Shown here in pieces: positions 52,012 through 61,734 of a stretch of 64,000 nt of DNA. Each line of letters starts with the position of its first letter. Position 1 is the stretch's first letter. The DNA is from JACKFB01 sp041389525 (GTDB lineage Bacteria > Myxococcota_A > UBA9042 > PHBI01 > JACKFB01), in assembly GCA_041389525.1 (NCBI GenBank), contig JAWKRR010000027.1, positions 1 through 64,000 of the forward strand, in the 5' to 3' direction. The position numbers were made by a program, and so were the translations under genes. The notes beneath the pieces were generated by a model. The model had not been told where the DNA came from. It did not search any database and worked only from the letters and a program-made list of their open reading frames with translations.

Positions 52012-55000
52012 ATGTGTCGGTCGAATCAGTCGTTTGGTGTCGTTTCCCTGAGGGTCGCGGTCGTTCTTGGGCTCGTCGCGCTCGCGCTGACGGCCGGAGC
52101 TTGCGGCGGGGAGGGATACGGCGGGACGGCCGACGCGGTGGCGGATGCGATCTCGGACGGCGGCTCGGACGCGGGCGCTGACGGCGGCCCGGACGCCGGT
52201 CCGGACGGTGGGGCCGACGCTGGGCCTGACGACTGGGCCTGACGCTGGGATCGACGGCGGGGCTGACGGCGGCCCAGACGGCGGGCCGGACACGCAGACC
52301 GACGCGATCTCGGACTCCGGACCGGACGCGATCTCCGACGGCGGCTCGGACGCGGCGCCCGACGCGATCTCCGATTCCGGCACCGACGGCGCCTCGGACG
52401 GGGGCGCGGACGCGACGCCCGACGCCACCACCGACACCCAGACCGACACCAACGTCCCGCTCCCGGCGTGCGGCGAGCCGCTTGCGGGGACGCCCGGCAC
52501 CTGCACGGTGACCGCCGGAAACGCGACCACGCTGATCCTCGGCGATCTGGTCCTCCCGAACGGGCTGCTCCCCGGCGGTCAGCTCCTGGTCGTCGGCGAC
52601 AAGATCACCTGCGTCGGCTGCGACTGCGCCGCGAAGGCCCCCGGCGCCACCCAGATCAGCTGCCCCGGCACCGTGATCTCGCCCGGCCTCATCAACGCCC
52701 ACGACCACATCACCTTCACGCAGATGAAGCCCGTGGACCACGGCACCATCCGCTACACGCACCGCCACGAGTGGCGCAAGGGCCTCAACGGGTTCAAGGC
52801 CCTGCCGGTCAAGCAGAACAGCCACGCCCTCGGCGACGCCTGGGGCGAGATGCGCCAAGTGATGGGCGGCGCGACCAGCCTCTTCGGCTCAGGCGCGGAG
52901 GTGGGCTTCCAGCGAAACCTCGACCGCGACAACCGCCTCGAGGGGCTCACCCACGCCGCCGCCGACTACAGCACCTTCCCGCTCGGCGACTCGGGCGCCA
53001 AGTCGCTGCCGCTGACCTGCTCGGCGTACAAGTTCGACGACGCCAGCGTCGCCGCGGCGCAGGTGGCCTACGTCCCGCACTTCGCCGAAGGCATCGAAGG
53101 CTCCGCACAAAACGAGATCCACTGCGGCTCCGGCACCAAGACCGGCGGCGTCGACCTGATCTTCCCGACCACGGCGATGATCCACGGCATCGGCCTGACC
53201 GCCGCCGACATCGCGATGGTCGTCGGGGAGGGCGCGGGGCTGGTCTGGTCGCCCCGCACGAACACGTCGCTCTACGGGTTCACGGCCGACGCCCCGATGT
53301 ACGACCGGCTGGGCGCGCTGGTCGCGCTGGGCACCGACTGGACCGCGTCGGGATCGGCCACGATGCTGCGCGAGCTGGCCTGCGCCCGCAGCTGGAACGA
53401 GAGCTACTGGGACAGCTACTTCTCCGACGCCGACCTCATCGCGATGGCCACCTCGTCCGCGGCCGAGCTGCTCGGTTTCGGCGACGTCCTGGGCAGCCTG
53501 ACCGTGGGCAAGGTCGCGGACATCGCGGTCTTCGACGCGACCGAGAGCGCCGGCTACAAGGCCATCCTCGACGCCGAGGTGGACGACGTCGTCCTGGTCC
53601 TGCGCGGCGGCCTCGTGCTCTACGGCGACGCGCCCGCCGTCGCTGGGCTCGCCAAAGCCAGCGACTGCGAGACCCTCGACGTCTGCACCCGCGCAAAACG
53701 CATCTGCGCGACCCGCGAGATCGGCAAGTCCTACGCCACGCTCAAGGGCGAGGTCGAGGCTGACACCTACGAGATGTTCTTCTGCGGCGTCCCCCCGGGT
53801 GAGCCGAGCTGCACCCCCTTCCGGCCCGGCGAGTTCACCGGCGTCGCCTCCGCCAACGACGCCGACGGCGACGGGTTCGCCGACTCGGTCGACAACTGCC
53901 CCAGCGTCTTCAACCCCCCGCGCCCCCTCGACGGCCTGGCCCAGCCCGACGTCGACGCCGACGGCGACGGCGACGCCTGCGATCCCTGCCCCTTCGACGC
54001 CGACACCACCGCCTGCTCCTCGGTAGACCCTCAGGATCTCGACAGCGACGGCATCGCAAACGCCCTCGACAACTGCCCCAGCGTGCCCAACGCCGACCAG
54101 AAGGACGGTGACGACGACCAGGTCGGCGACGCCTGCGACGGCTGCCCCCTCGACCCCAACCCCGCGGGCCAGCCCTGTCCGCGCTCGATCTACGACGTGA
54201 AGAGCGGCGCCGCCGCCATCGGCGAGTCCGTCTCGCTGGTCGGCGCCCTGGTCACCGCGGCCGGCGACCGCAGCTTCTTCCTCTCGGTGGACCCGGCCAG
54301 CGCTGGCTGGGCCGGCGCGCCAAACTCCGGCCTCTTCGTCTTCTACCCCAACGGCGCGCTGCCCCCGGTCGGCGCCCGCGTCGACGTCACCGGCAAGGTC
54401 TCGCTCTTCCACGGCCAGATTCAGCTCGATTCGGCCGTCTACACCGTGGTCGATGCGAGCGCGACGCTGCCCGCCCCCCTGGCGGTCAAGACCGCCGACG
54501 TGCGTGTGGGCGGCAAGGACGCCAAGGCCCTCGAGGGCGTGCTGGTGAAGGTCGCGGATCTCACCGTGGTCGACGCCTCCCCCGCCGGCCAGACCGGCGA
54601 GACCGTCGCCGGTGAGTTCGACGTGAGCGACCTCCCGGCCGCGGCCCCGGGCAGCCCCGGCCTGCCGGTCGACGACGCGCTCTTCGCCATCGATCCCCAG
54701 CCCCAGTCAGGCCAGAAGTTCGCGTCCATCACCGGCGTCCTCCGCCTCTCCTGGGACCGCAACAAGCTGCAGCCGCGTTCGGCGGCCGACGTCGTCTTCG
54801 GGGCGCCCAAGTTCTTCGCCATCGAGCCCGCCCTCGGCACCGTCTACGAGAACTCCACCGACGTCGCCGCCGCGCCGCCGCTGCGCGTGCGCCTGACCGG
54901 CCCGGCCCTCACCGACACCTTCGTGCCGGTCACAAGCGCCGACCCCATCAACCTGACCGTGGTGGGCGGCGGCGCGACCGTGCTGACGGGCGAGTCCTTC

Positions 55001-55927
55001 GCCGAGCTGCGATTCGACTCCGTCAGCGCCCTCACCGGCACGCCCATCGTCATCACGGGAGACCTCGGCGGCGTCACGGCGACCGCGGGTGTTGAGGTCC
55101 GCTCGCTCAACAACCTGCCGCAGGTCATCGCGATCGAGCCCGACCCCCTGACGATCCTCATCGAGACCAGCACCACCGTCGAGCTCTTCCTCGACGCGCC
55201 GGCGCCGCCGGGCGGGCTCGACATCGAGATCGCCACCACGAACGCCATCGTCGACGCCCCCGCGTCGGTGAACGTCCCCGAGGGCGCGTTCTCGGTCGAG
55301 CTGGTCCTGATGGCGGGCGCCAACGCCGGCCTCGACACGCTGACCGCCACCACGACCTCGGGCGTGTACTCGCTGCCCTTCGAGGTGGTCGCGGCCCCGC
55401 CGGTCGGCCTCTTGCTCGCCGAGGTCCTCTACGACGTCACCGGCGAGGACACCGGCCTCGAGTGGGTGCGCCTCTACAACGGGTCGACCGCGCCGGTGGA
55501 TCTGGCCGGCTGGTCCCTGGGCCACGGCGGCGTCACCTACAACGCCGCCACCTACCAGCTCGCCGGCATCATCGGCCCGGGCGAGTGCTTCGTGGTCGGC
55601 GGTCCCAACGGCAACGCCAACAACGGCCAACCCGTCTACGGACAGGCGAAGGACTTCAACCCGGACCTCCAGAACTCGGGCGCGACCGCGGACGCCATCG
55701 GCCTCTTCCACCTGAAGGCTGCCGACATCAAGGCGGACTCGCTGCCGGTGGACGCGGTGGTCTACGGCGGGACGAACGCCGACAAGTTCAAGGACCCCGA
55801 CGGGCTGCCCTACGCGCTGCCCCACGTCGACGACGCGCAGGCGAACAGCTCGCTCCTGCGCACCGGGCTTCAGGTCTGGGTCATCGAGGAGACGCCGTCG
55901 CCGAACGAGTGCCCGCCGATCTTCTAG
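52012..55927 (+). CDS. Amidohydrolase lipoprotein with TSP3 repeats and lamin-tail domain, frameshifted at the stalk
   Basis: The signal is in one frame (ATG at 52012; hydrophobic VAVVLGLVALALTAGAC, lipobox TAGAC) and stops at 52240-52242. The rest is open in the next frame from about 52233 to 55927. The two parts fit as one protein: an Asp/Gly stalk, an amidohydrolase domain with metal motif NAHDH, a later IHG histidine and LGTDWTASG aspartate, then two thrombospondin type 3 units (DADGDGFADSVDNCPS and the next), a beta-rich segment and a C-terminal lamin-tail domain (LAEVLYDVTGEDTGLEWVRLYN). It should sit on the outer surface and hydrolyse an amide or cyclic bond. The frame change comes from a 13-bp duplication (see the separate entry). 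If real, only a truncated lipid peptide or an unexported enzyme would be made. Confidence 0.78.
52221..52246 (+). repeat. Out-of-frame 13-bp tandem duplication
   Basis: TGGGCCTGACGAC (52221-52233) is followed directly by TGGGCCTGACGCT (52234-52246); 11 of 13 bases match. Removing either copy restores one continuous reading frame from the signal peptide into the enzyme. It lies in the repetitive Asp/Gly stalk, where slippage is expected. Confidence 0.7.
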
Positions 55928-55946
55928 CCCGCTCGGGGGCAGACCT

Positions 55947-57707
55947 CTAGCGGGGCGGCGAGAGGCGTCCCGAGGCCGGGTCGTAGCTCAGCGCCAGCCG
56001 TCGGTAGTCGCCGTCGGCCAGCACCGCGGTGAGGACGAAGGGGCGGGCCGCCAGCCCCTTCGCCGCCGGCAACGCGATGAGCGCGCGGCCGTCGTCGTCC
56101 CGCCCGCGGGCCCGGGCCTCGTCGGCGTCGCCCGCGGCCAGCGTCACCGCCGCGAGCCGCGTGACCTCGCTGCCCCGCCCGACCGTGATCAGCAGCGGGA
56201 GCTCGGCGTCGGCGCTGGGGCGCGGGTCGGCCAGCGCGATCTGCACGGTCACACCTGACAAATCGGCGGTCCACGCCTCGCCAAAGGGCGCCGGGAGCGG
56301 CGGCCGCGGCCCAGCCAGCGCCGCGGGCAGCGCGATGGGCTCCGGGAGAGGGATCTCGGGCGGCGCCTCCGCGGGCGGGTCGGCCTCGGCGAGGGCGGGC
56401 GTCGTCGGCGAGCCCACCGTGGGCGCTGGCTGGGCCGCCGCCGCGTTCTCGGTCGTCGGCGCGTCATCGCCTCGCTGACTTAGGTGATACCACGCGAAGA
56501 GCCCGCCTCCGGCCACCAGGACCAGGGCGAGCAAGGCGATGACCAGCCCAGCACGGCTCTGCTTGAGCGAGGGCTCGTCGCTCAGCGAGGGCGGTGAGCC
56601 GGTCGCCTCGCCGGTCGGGGCGTCCTGCTGGACGCCGGTCTGGGCCATGAGCGAGGCGGGGGTCAGCACGGCGGCCCGCTCGAGATGGGTCGGGTCCGGC
56701 ATCACGTCGGGGGCGGCATCGACGACCGGGAACGCGGCCAGGTCGTCCAGCAGCGCGGCGGCGTTGGGGTAGCGGTCGGCCGGGCGGCGGGCCAAGAGTC
56801 GGTCCACCATCGCGTAGACGCTCGGCGGCAGCGCGGGCGGCGGACACACGGTCGCCAGGGGCGGCGCGTCCTCGGCGACCCGCCGCGTCAGCACCTCCAT
56901 GGTGGTCTGGCCCGTGAAGGGCAGGGTCCCCGCCAGCATCCGCCACGCGATGACGCCCAGGGAGTACATGTCGGCGGCGGGACCCACGTCGTTGCGACCC
57001 AGGGCCTGCTCGGGCGCCATGTAGTCCGGCGTGCCCGTGATGTAGCCGGTGCGCGTCAGGCGCTCGAGATCGCTCTCGGAGCGTTCGCCCTCGGTGGCGA
57101 AGAGGCCGGCGACCCCGAAGTCCAGGATCTTCACGTGGGTCGCGCCGTGCTGCTGCACGACCATCAGGTTCGCCGGCTTGAGGTCGCGGTGAACGATGCC
57201 GGCCTTGTGCGCCTCGTCCAGGCCCAGCGCGGTCTGGCGCAAGATGTCGATGACCCATAGGAAATTTAGCTGTCCGCCGCCGGCCATCAGCGCGCCGAGC
57301 GTGCTCCCCCGCACCAGCTCCATGGCGAGGTAGTAGAGGGTCTGCCCGGTGCGCGGCCACACGAACTGGTCGAAGTCGTGGACGCGCACGATGTGCGGGC
57401 TGGAGAGCTGTCCGACGACGCGGGCCTCACGCTCAAAGCGCTTGGCGGCCACGGTCTTCGACAGCGCGGGCGAGAGGACCTTGATGGCGACCTCGCCGCC
57501 CAATCGCCCCGTCCGATGGGCGCGGTACACCGTGCCCATCCCGCCCTCGCCGAGGCGCTTCTCGAGCTTGTAGCGCTCGCCCACCACCATGCCCAGCAGC
57601 AGATCTTCGGACCACCCACCCTCGGGCTGCGCCAACCCGCAGCTTCGGCACGCCTCCGCGTCCGCGGCGACCCGCGCAAGGCAATCGGGGCAGATGGTGT
57701 CGCGCAT
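55947..57707 (-). CDS. Membrane-anchored Ser/Thr protein kinase with N-terminal zinc ribbon
   Basis: 586 residues. At residues 6-24 is a zinc-ribbon pattern (CPDCLARVAADAEACRSC). The kinase domain spans about 40-310: Gly loop LGEGGMGTVYRAH, catalytic loop HRDLKPAN, DFG in ILDFGVAG and GTPDYMAPEQ; all active-site residues are present. A linker leads to a membrane helix near 387-407 (AGLVIALLALVLVAGGGLFAW) and an extracytoplasmic C-terminal part of about 180 residues, beta-rich with a Pro/Ala-rich segment. This is the common PknB-like layout in Myxococcota. The sensor domain ligand is unknown. It lies just downstream of a hypothetical gene on the same strand (4 nt apart). Confidence 0.88.
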   Translation of the reverse strand: MRDTICPDCLARVAADAEACRSCGLAQPEGGWSEDLLLGMVVGERYKLEKRLGEGGMGTVYRAHRTGRLGGEVAIKVLSPALSKTVAAKRFEREARVVGQLSSPHIVRVHDFDQFVWPRTGQTLYYLAMELVRGSTLGALMAGGGQLNFLWVIDILRQTALGLDEAHKAGIVHRDLKPANLMVVQQHGATHVKILDFGVAGLFATEGERSESDLERLTRTGYITGTPDYMAPEQALGRNDVGPAADMYSLGVIAWRMLAGTLPFTGQTTMEVLTRRVAEDAPPLATVCPPPALPPSVYAMVDRLLARRPADRYPNAAALLDDLAAFPVVDAAPDVMPDPTHLERAAVLTPASLMAQTGVQQDAPTGEATGSPPSLSDEPSLKQSRAGLVIALLALVLVAGGGLFAWYHLSQRGDDAPTTENAAAAQPAPTVGSPTTPALAEADPPAEAPPEIPLPEPIALPAALAGPRPPLPAPFGEAWTADLSGVTVQIALADPRPSADAELPLLITVGRGSEVTRLAAVTLAAGDADEARARGRDDDGRALIALPAAKGLAARPFVLTAVLADGDYRRLALSYDPASGRLSPPR

Positions 57708-57711
57708 CGCT

Positions 57712-58233
57712 CTAAAGCTCTTCGACTCGCGTCCCAGCGAAGCCGCCGCCGGGGTTGCGCTTTCGCCGCTTGTCGGTGCGCTCCTCGCCCTCGGGGACCT
57801 CGCGGTGCGGCCGCGGCCCGGCGTGGGGGCGCGCGAAGGTGTGGACCGGCACGAAGAGGATGTCCTTCAGCTTGGCGATGAGGCTGGCGGCGAAGTGGTC
57901 GTAGCGGACGCCGCGGATCTCGACGTAGAAGTGCACCTCGCCCACGACGCCGGCGAAGTCGACGTCTTCGGTGGAGGAGCCCCAGCGCACGACGCCCTCG
58001 TCGAAGACCGGCTCGTCGCCGTCGGACCCGCCTCGAACGAAGAGCTGGTGGGAGGTCGGCCCTGGCTTGAAGTAGACCTCGCACCACGTCTCGGCCAGCG
58101 CCTCGCTCGTGGGGACGATGAGCTTCGGGGTGGCCAGCACGCGGATCAGCGAGTCCGCAGCGCCCTCTCCGACGTTGGTCTCCCGGGACTGCGGGACGAT
58201 GATGAGATCGTAGAGGGTCGTCTTCTTGCCCAT
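57712..58233 (-). CDS. Hypothetical protein
   Basis: 173 residues from the ATG at 58233 with GAGG about 8 nt upstream. The first about 125 residues look like one small mixed alpha/beta fold (TLYDLIIVPQSRETNVGEG, EVHFYVEIRGVRYD), the last 35 are basic and disordered (RPHREVPEGEERTDKRRKRNPG). The pattern resembles an adaptor protein; I do not recognise it. Four nt separate its stop from the start of the Ser/Thr kinase gene, so the two may share an operon and a role. Confidence 0.7.
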   Translation of the reverse strand: MGKKTTLYDLIIVPQSRETNVGEGAADSLIRVLATPKLIVPTSEALAETWCEVYFKPGPTSHQLFVRGGSDGDEPVFDEGVVRWGSSTEDVDFAGVVGEVHFYVEIRGVRYDHFAASLIAKLKDILFVPVHTFARPHAGPRPHREVPEGEERTDKRRKRNPGGGFAGTRVEEL

Positions 58234-58416
58234 GGAGGCCTCGTCTGCCGAGAGTTGAGCGGCTCCCATCGTAGCGAGGCGCCCGCGCGACGCAAGCGAC
58301 GCCGCGGCGGCGCGAGGTGGGCGGGCAGGGGGCGACGGGCCGAATCGCCGCGCGCTGAGGTCCCGGCGGGGTTGACTCGGTGGCGAAGCGGAGGCCCGGT
58401 GCCTTAGGATGCCGCG

Positions 58417-59016
58417 ATGCCGTCCCCGCGCCGCCTCATCCTCGCCAGCTCCAGCCCCTACCGCCGCGCCCTGCTCGAGCGGCTGGGCTTGCCCTTCGAC
58501 GTGGCGTCGCCGGGCGTGGACGAGGACGCACTCCGCCACATGGCGCCCGACGCCATGGTGCGGGCCCTGGCCGTCGCCAAGGCGGAGGCCGTGGTGGCAG
58601 ACGACGCGCTGGTCATCGGGTCGGACCAGGCCCTGGACCTCGACGGCGAGGTGATGGGCAAGCCGGGGACCGCCGAACGCGCCCGCGCCCAGCTCGCGCG
58701 GCTGGCCGGGCGCACCCACCTCCTGCTCACGGCGGTGGCGGTGCGCGACACCAGGTCTGGGGACGTCGCGGTCGCCCTGGACACCCACCGCATGACCATG
58801 CGCGCGCTAAGCCCCGCGCAGATCGCCCGCTACGTCGAGCTCGACCAGCCGCTCTGGTGCGCCGGCTCGTACATGCTCGAACGCACCGGCGTGGCCCTCT
58901 TCGAGCGCGTCGAAGCCGACCCCGAGACCGCCGATGACACGGCGATCGTCGGGCTGCCCATGATGAAACTGCTCGAGATCCTGCGCCGATTCGGCGTGGA
59001 TCCGCTCAACGGCTGA
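58417..59016 (+). CDS. Maf-family nucleotide pyrophosphatase (YceF-like)
   Basis: 199 residues, typical for Maf. The N-terminal ILASSSPYRRALLERLGLPF and the SDQALDLDGEVMGKPGT motif match the YceF (7-methyl-GTP pyrophosphatase) subgroup rather than the dTTP/UTP enzymes; CAGSYMLE and the C-terminal GLPMMKLLEILRRFG also fit. The family splits off pyrophosphate from non-canonical nucleotides to keep them out of RNA and DNA. Its 3' end contains one arm of a 13-bp inverted repeat. Confidence 0.85.
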   Translation: MPSPRRLILASSSPYRRALLERLGLPFDVASPGVDEDALRHMAPDAMVRALAVAKAEAVVADDALVIGSDQALDLDGEVMGKPGTAERARAQLARLAGRTHLLLTAVAVRDTRSGDVAVALDTHRMTMRALSPAQIARYVELDQPLWCAGSYMLERTGVALFERVEADPETADDTAIVGLPMMKLLEILRRFGVDPLNG

Positions 59017-59037
59017 ACGCGGGGTCAGCCGTTGAGC
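59004..59037. terminator. 13-bp perfect inverted repeat at the end of maf
   Basis: GCTCAACGGCTGA (59004-59016) and TCAGCCGTTGAGC (59025-59037) are a perfect 13-bp inverted repeat with an 8-nt loop. The left arm includes the maf stop codon. It lies between convergent genes, so a bidirectional terminator is the simplest reading. Confidence 0.65.
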
Positions 59038-59056
59038 GTCACCTCGGGTCATCGGC

Positions 59057-59401
59057 TCAGCTGAAGAGGCGGCGCAGGCGGAGGGCCGAGAACAGCCCCC
59101 GTTCGCTCGCCGGCTTCGGCGCGGGGCGGCTCAGCGCCACCACGCGGTCTCGTGCGTCCGCTGTCGCCACCGACAGCAGCGCGTCCAAGGTGCGCTTCGG
59201 GAGCGCCCCCACGGTGCGTGCCACTCGTTCATCATCGAGCAACACCATCGCAACACGACGCCGTTCATGGGGCTCCAGCCCGTCGACGAGGCGCGCGAGA
59301 TCGTCGGCGTGGAGCCGATCCAAAAGGCGCGCCAGGCGTGAGGGGTCGCCTGAACGGAGTAGGTTACGAAGCAGCAGAGCTCGCGTCGCCTGGATGGTCA
59401 T
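59057..59401 (-). CDS. Small MgtE_N-like helical protein
   Basis: 114 residues. The first about 75 form a helical repeat unit (RLARLLDRLHADDLARLVDG, ERRRVAMVLLDDERVARTVG) like the N-terminal intracellular domain of MgtE magnesium channels, which senses magnesium. The transmembrane part and CBS domains of MgtE are absent. The last 30 residues are basic. It could be a free-standing magnesium- or protein-binding domain; nothing nearby is an ion channel. ATG at 59401. Confidence 0.6.
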   Translation of the reverse strand: MTIQATRALLLRNLLRSGDPSRLARLLDRLHADDLARLVDGLEPHERRRVAMVLLDDERVARTVGALPKRTLDALLSVATADARDRVVALSRPAPKPASERGLFSALRLRRLFS

Positions 59402-59721
59402 CGGACCACCTCCTGCTCTTGTGCATCCTGAGTTGACCGTAGCGGCCGACCGAAGACGCTCACCAAGCAGGGGAGGACTTCAGGGCTACTACGGCTTGAT
59501 ACTCGGCGGGTAAGCGCCTGTATCGCCGTCGACCATCTGACACAAACTCCGGACCAATCCTCGATTCGCCGCGCGTGCCCATGGGCCGCGCGACCTGGCG
59601 GAAGTTCCGCCGACCTGGCCCCGATCTCGGGTGCCCAAAGCGTCGCGTACCATGACTCATCGGCCGGAGGAAATCAAGTCTGAAGCCATGATTTCGGGCG
59701 GAGCGAACGCGAGTCGAAACG
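59402..59721. other. Intergenic gap with a short palindrome
   Basis: 320 nt without a convincing gene. It contains GGCGGAA-G-TTCCGCC (59597-59611), a perfect 7-bp dyad, flanked on both sides by the direct repeat GACCTGG (59592-59598 and 59612-59618). The dyad lies about 196 nt upstream of the small MgtE_N-like gene and could be a binding site, but could be chance. Confidence 0.3.
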
Positions 59722-61734
59722 CTACTCGCCCGCGCGAATGAGGCGGTGCAAGGCCCGCGGCCCAAAGCCCAGCGAGCCGTCGTAGCGGCGGCCGTCCACG
59801 AAGAGGGTCGGCGCCTGGTCCACGCCCAAAGACTTCGCCTCGGCCGTGGCGCGCGCGACCGCGGTGTCGGTGGTGGCGTCGTCGAGGCAGGCGCCCAGCG
59901 CGTCGACGTCGGCGCCGGCCTCTTTCGCGGCGGCCAGCACGTCGTCGCGCACGGTCACGCCCAGCCGATTTAGCGCGTCGTGGACCGGCCAGAACAGCGC
60001 CTGGCGGCCCGCGCAGAAGACGGCGCGGGCTGCAAGATCGGCGGACGCGTCGCCCTGGGGGATGAAGGGGCGGACGTGCACTGAGATGGTCGCCTCGCCG
60101 GGCGCGGGCGCCGCGGTGGCTTGGTCGGCGACGGCCCGCCCCACCACGCGGCAGGGGGCGCAGGCGAGGTCGTTGAAGAGCACCAGCCGCACGGTCGCGT
60201 CGGCGGGCCCGCGCCGGGGCGCGTCGGCGAGGTTCAGCTCGACCGCCTGCTGGGCCAGCGGGTTCAGCGCCGCGGCCCCCGCGATGATGGCCGGGTAGGG
60301 GTCCAGCGTGTCGCGGGCGACGCGTTTGGCGTGCTCTAGCTCGGCGTCGATGAGGGCCGAGAGCTCCGGGAGGGGGCGGCTGCCGGCCATCTTCCGACCA
60401 TTGATATAGAGGACCGGGGTGCCGCGGGCGCCGACGCGCTCGGCCAGGGCGATGTCCTCGTCGACGCGGGCTGCGGTCTCGGGGGCGACGAGGCAGCGCG
60501 CGAACGCGTCGTCGGTGAGGCCCAGGGCGGCGCTGTGCTCCACGATGGCGCCGGGGGACAGGCGGTCACGGTTGGCCACCAGCCGGTCGTGCAGAGGCCA
60601 GAACTGGTCTCGCTGGCGCGCGCACTCCAAGGCCAGGGCGGCCGGGCGCGCGGCGGGGTGAAAGGGCAGGGGGAGGTGCTTGACCACGAGGCGGACGGTC
60701 TTGGGGTAGCGCTCGAGGAGGCGGTCCAGGGTGGGTACGAACGCCGCGCAGAACGGGCACTGCACGTCTTCGAAGAGGACGAGGGTCACCGGCGCCCGCT
60801 GGGGTCCACGGGCCGGGTCGTCCGCGCGCACCGGCACCTCCCAGCGCTGCTCGGGGACGGCGCGGCCTGGGTCGTCGTTGGTCTTGAGCGGCGAGGCGTT
60901 GCTGGCGCCGGCGGGGTCGTCTGCCGCGTCGTCCGCTGCGGGATCGGGCATCGGGAGATCGCGGATCAGCCAGTCCGCGACGCGTGAATTTGAGGATTCG
61001 GCCAAGGCCAACGCGGCGGGTACATCCGGGCGCGACACCCCCTCGCCCAGTCGCGTCTGACCGCGCGCGACCTCGTCGCGCACCAGGTTCAGGATCCCCT
61101 CGATCCCCGCGGTCGCGTCGGCGAGGCGCGCGCCGACCAGGACGCTCGGCGTGCCGGGAAGCTCGAGGGCGCGCCCTTTGGCGGCGTCGGCCTCGACCCG
61201 CGCGGCGGTCTCCGGCGCCGCCATGTCCACGGCGAAGCGGGCGCCGTCCATGCCCAACGCGGAGGCCTCGCGCAGCGTCCAGGCCTCGAGCGCGGCCACG
61301 TCGGCGAGGGCAGACCACTCGGACTGGCGGCGAAAGAGGAGGTCGTGCATCTCGGCGAAGCGGCCCTGGAGCTGGGCGGCCACCGAGGCGCGGGCTGCCG
61401 CCTCTGCGAGCCCGTGAAAGCTCAAGGGCATATGGCGGAACTGGACCTGAACCGCGTCGGGCCAGGTCTCCACGAGCCGCGTCATCGCCGGCGCCATCTC
61501 GCGGCAGTAGGGACACTCGAAGTCGGTGAAGAGCGTCACCACCGCAAGCGGCGCCGCCGCTCCCTTCGCCGGGGGCGGCAAGGCGAGCGCACCCGCGGCG
61601 TCAGGTCGGGGCGACGCGGTCGTGGACTGGTGGGTCGCCATCCGCGTGTCGCTCTTGCAGCCGGCCGCGAGCAGCACAACCACGGCCAGCGCCGGCAACA
61701 CGCCGCGCGACCAGCCCTGCGGGGTCTGGCTCAT
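59722..61734 (-). CDS. Lipoprotein with three tandem DsbA/thioredoxin-like domains
   Basis: 670 residues. A lipoprotein signal with lipobox AAGC is followed by three DsbA-like thioredoxin folds of about 170-190 residues, with active-site motifs CPYC, CPFC and CAPC, and cis-proline loops GTPSVLV, GTPVLYI and APTLFV. Linkers are Ala/Pro/Asp-rich. Each repeat has the helical insertion typical of DsbA. All three thiol pairs are intact, so the protein should catalyse disulfide formation or exchange on the outer side of the membrane. The start overlaps the thiI stop by 4 nt (ATGA), so both are translationally coupled. Confidence 0.88.
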   Translation of the reverse strand: MSQTPQGWSRGVLPALAVVVLLAAGCKSDTRMATHQSTTASPRPDAAGALALPPPAKGAAAPLAVVTLFTDFECPYCREMAPAMTRLVETWPDAVQVQFRHMPLSFHGLAEAAARASVAAQLQGRFAEMHDLLFRRQSEWSALADVAALEAWTLREASALGMDGARFAVDMAAPETAARVEADAAKGRALELPGTPSVLVGARLADATAGIEGILNLVRDEVARGQTRLGEGVSRPDVPAALALAESSNSRVADWLIRDLPMPDPAADDAADDPAGASNASPLKTNDDPGRAVPEQRWEVPVRADDPARGPQRAPVTLVLFEDVQCPFCAAFVPTLDRLLERYPKTVRLVVKHLPLPFHPAARPAALALECARQRDQFWPLHDRLVANRDRLSPGAIVEHSAALGLTDDAFARCLVAPETAARVDEDIALAERVGARGTPVLYINGRKMAGSRPLPELSALIDAELEHAKRVARDTLDPYPAIIAGAAALNPLAQQAVELNLADAPRRGPADATVRLVLFNDLACAPCRVVGRAVADQATAAPAPGEATISVHVRPFIPQGDASADLAARAVFCAGRQALFWPVHDALNRLGVTVRDDVLAAAKEAGADVDALGACLDDATTDTAVARATAEAKSLGVDQAPTLFVDGRRYDGSLGFGPRALHRLIRAGE

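Noticed and set aside
59460..59765. Short minus-strand open frame in the gap before the triple DsbA gene
   Set aside because: It overlaps the DsbA-type gene end in another frame, and has no motif or start context.
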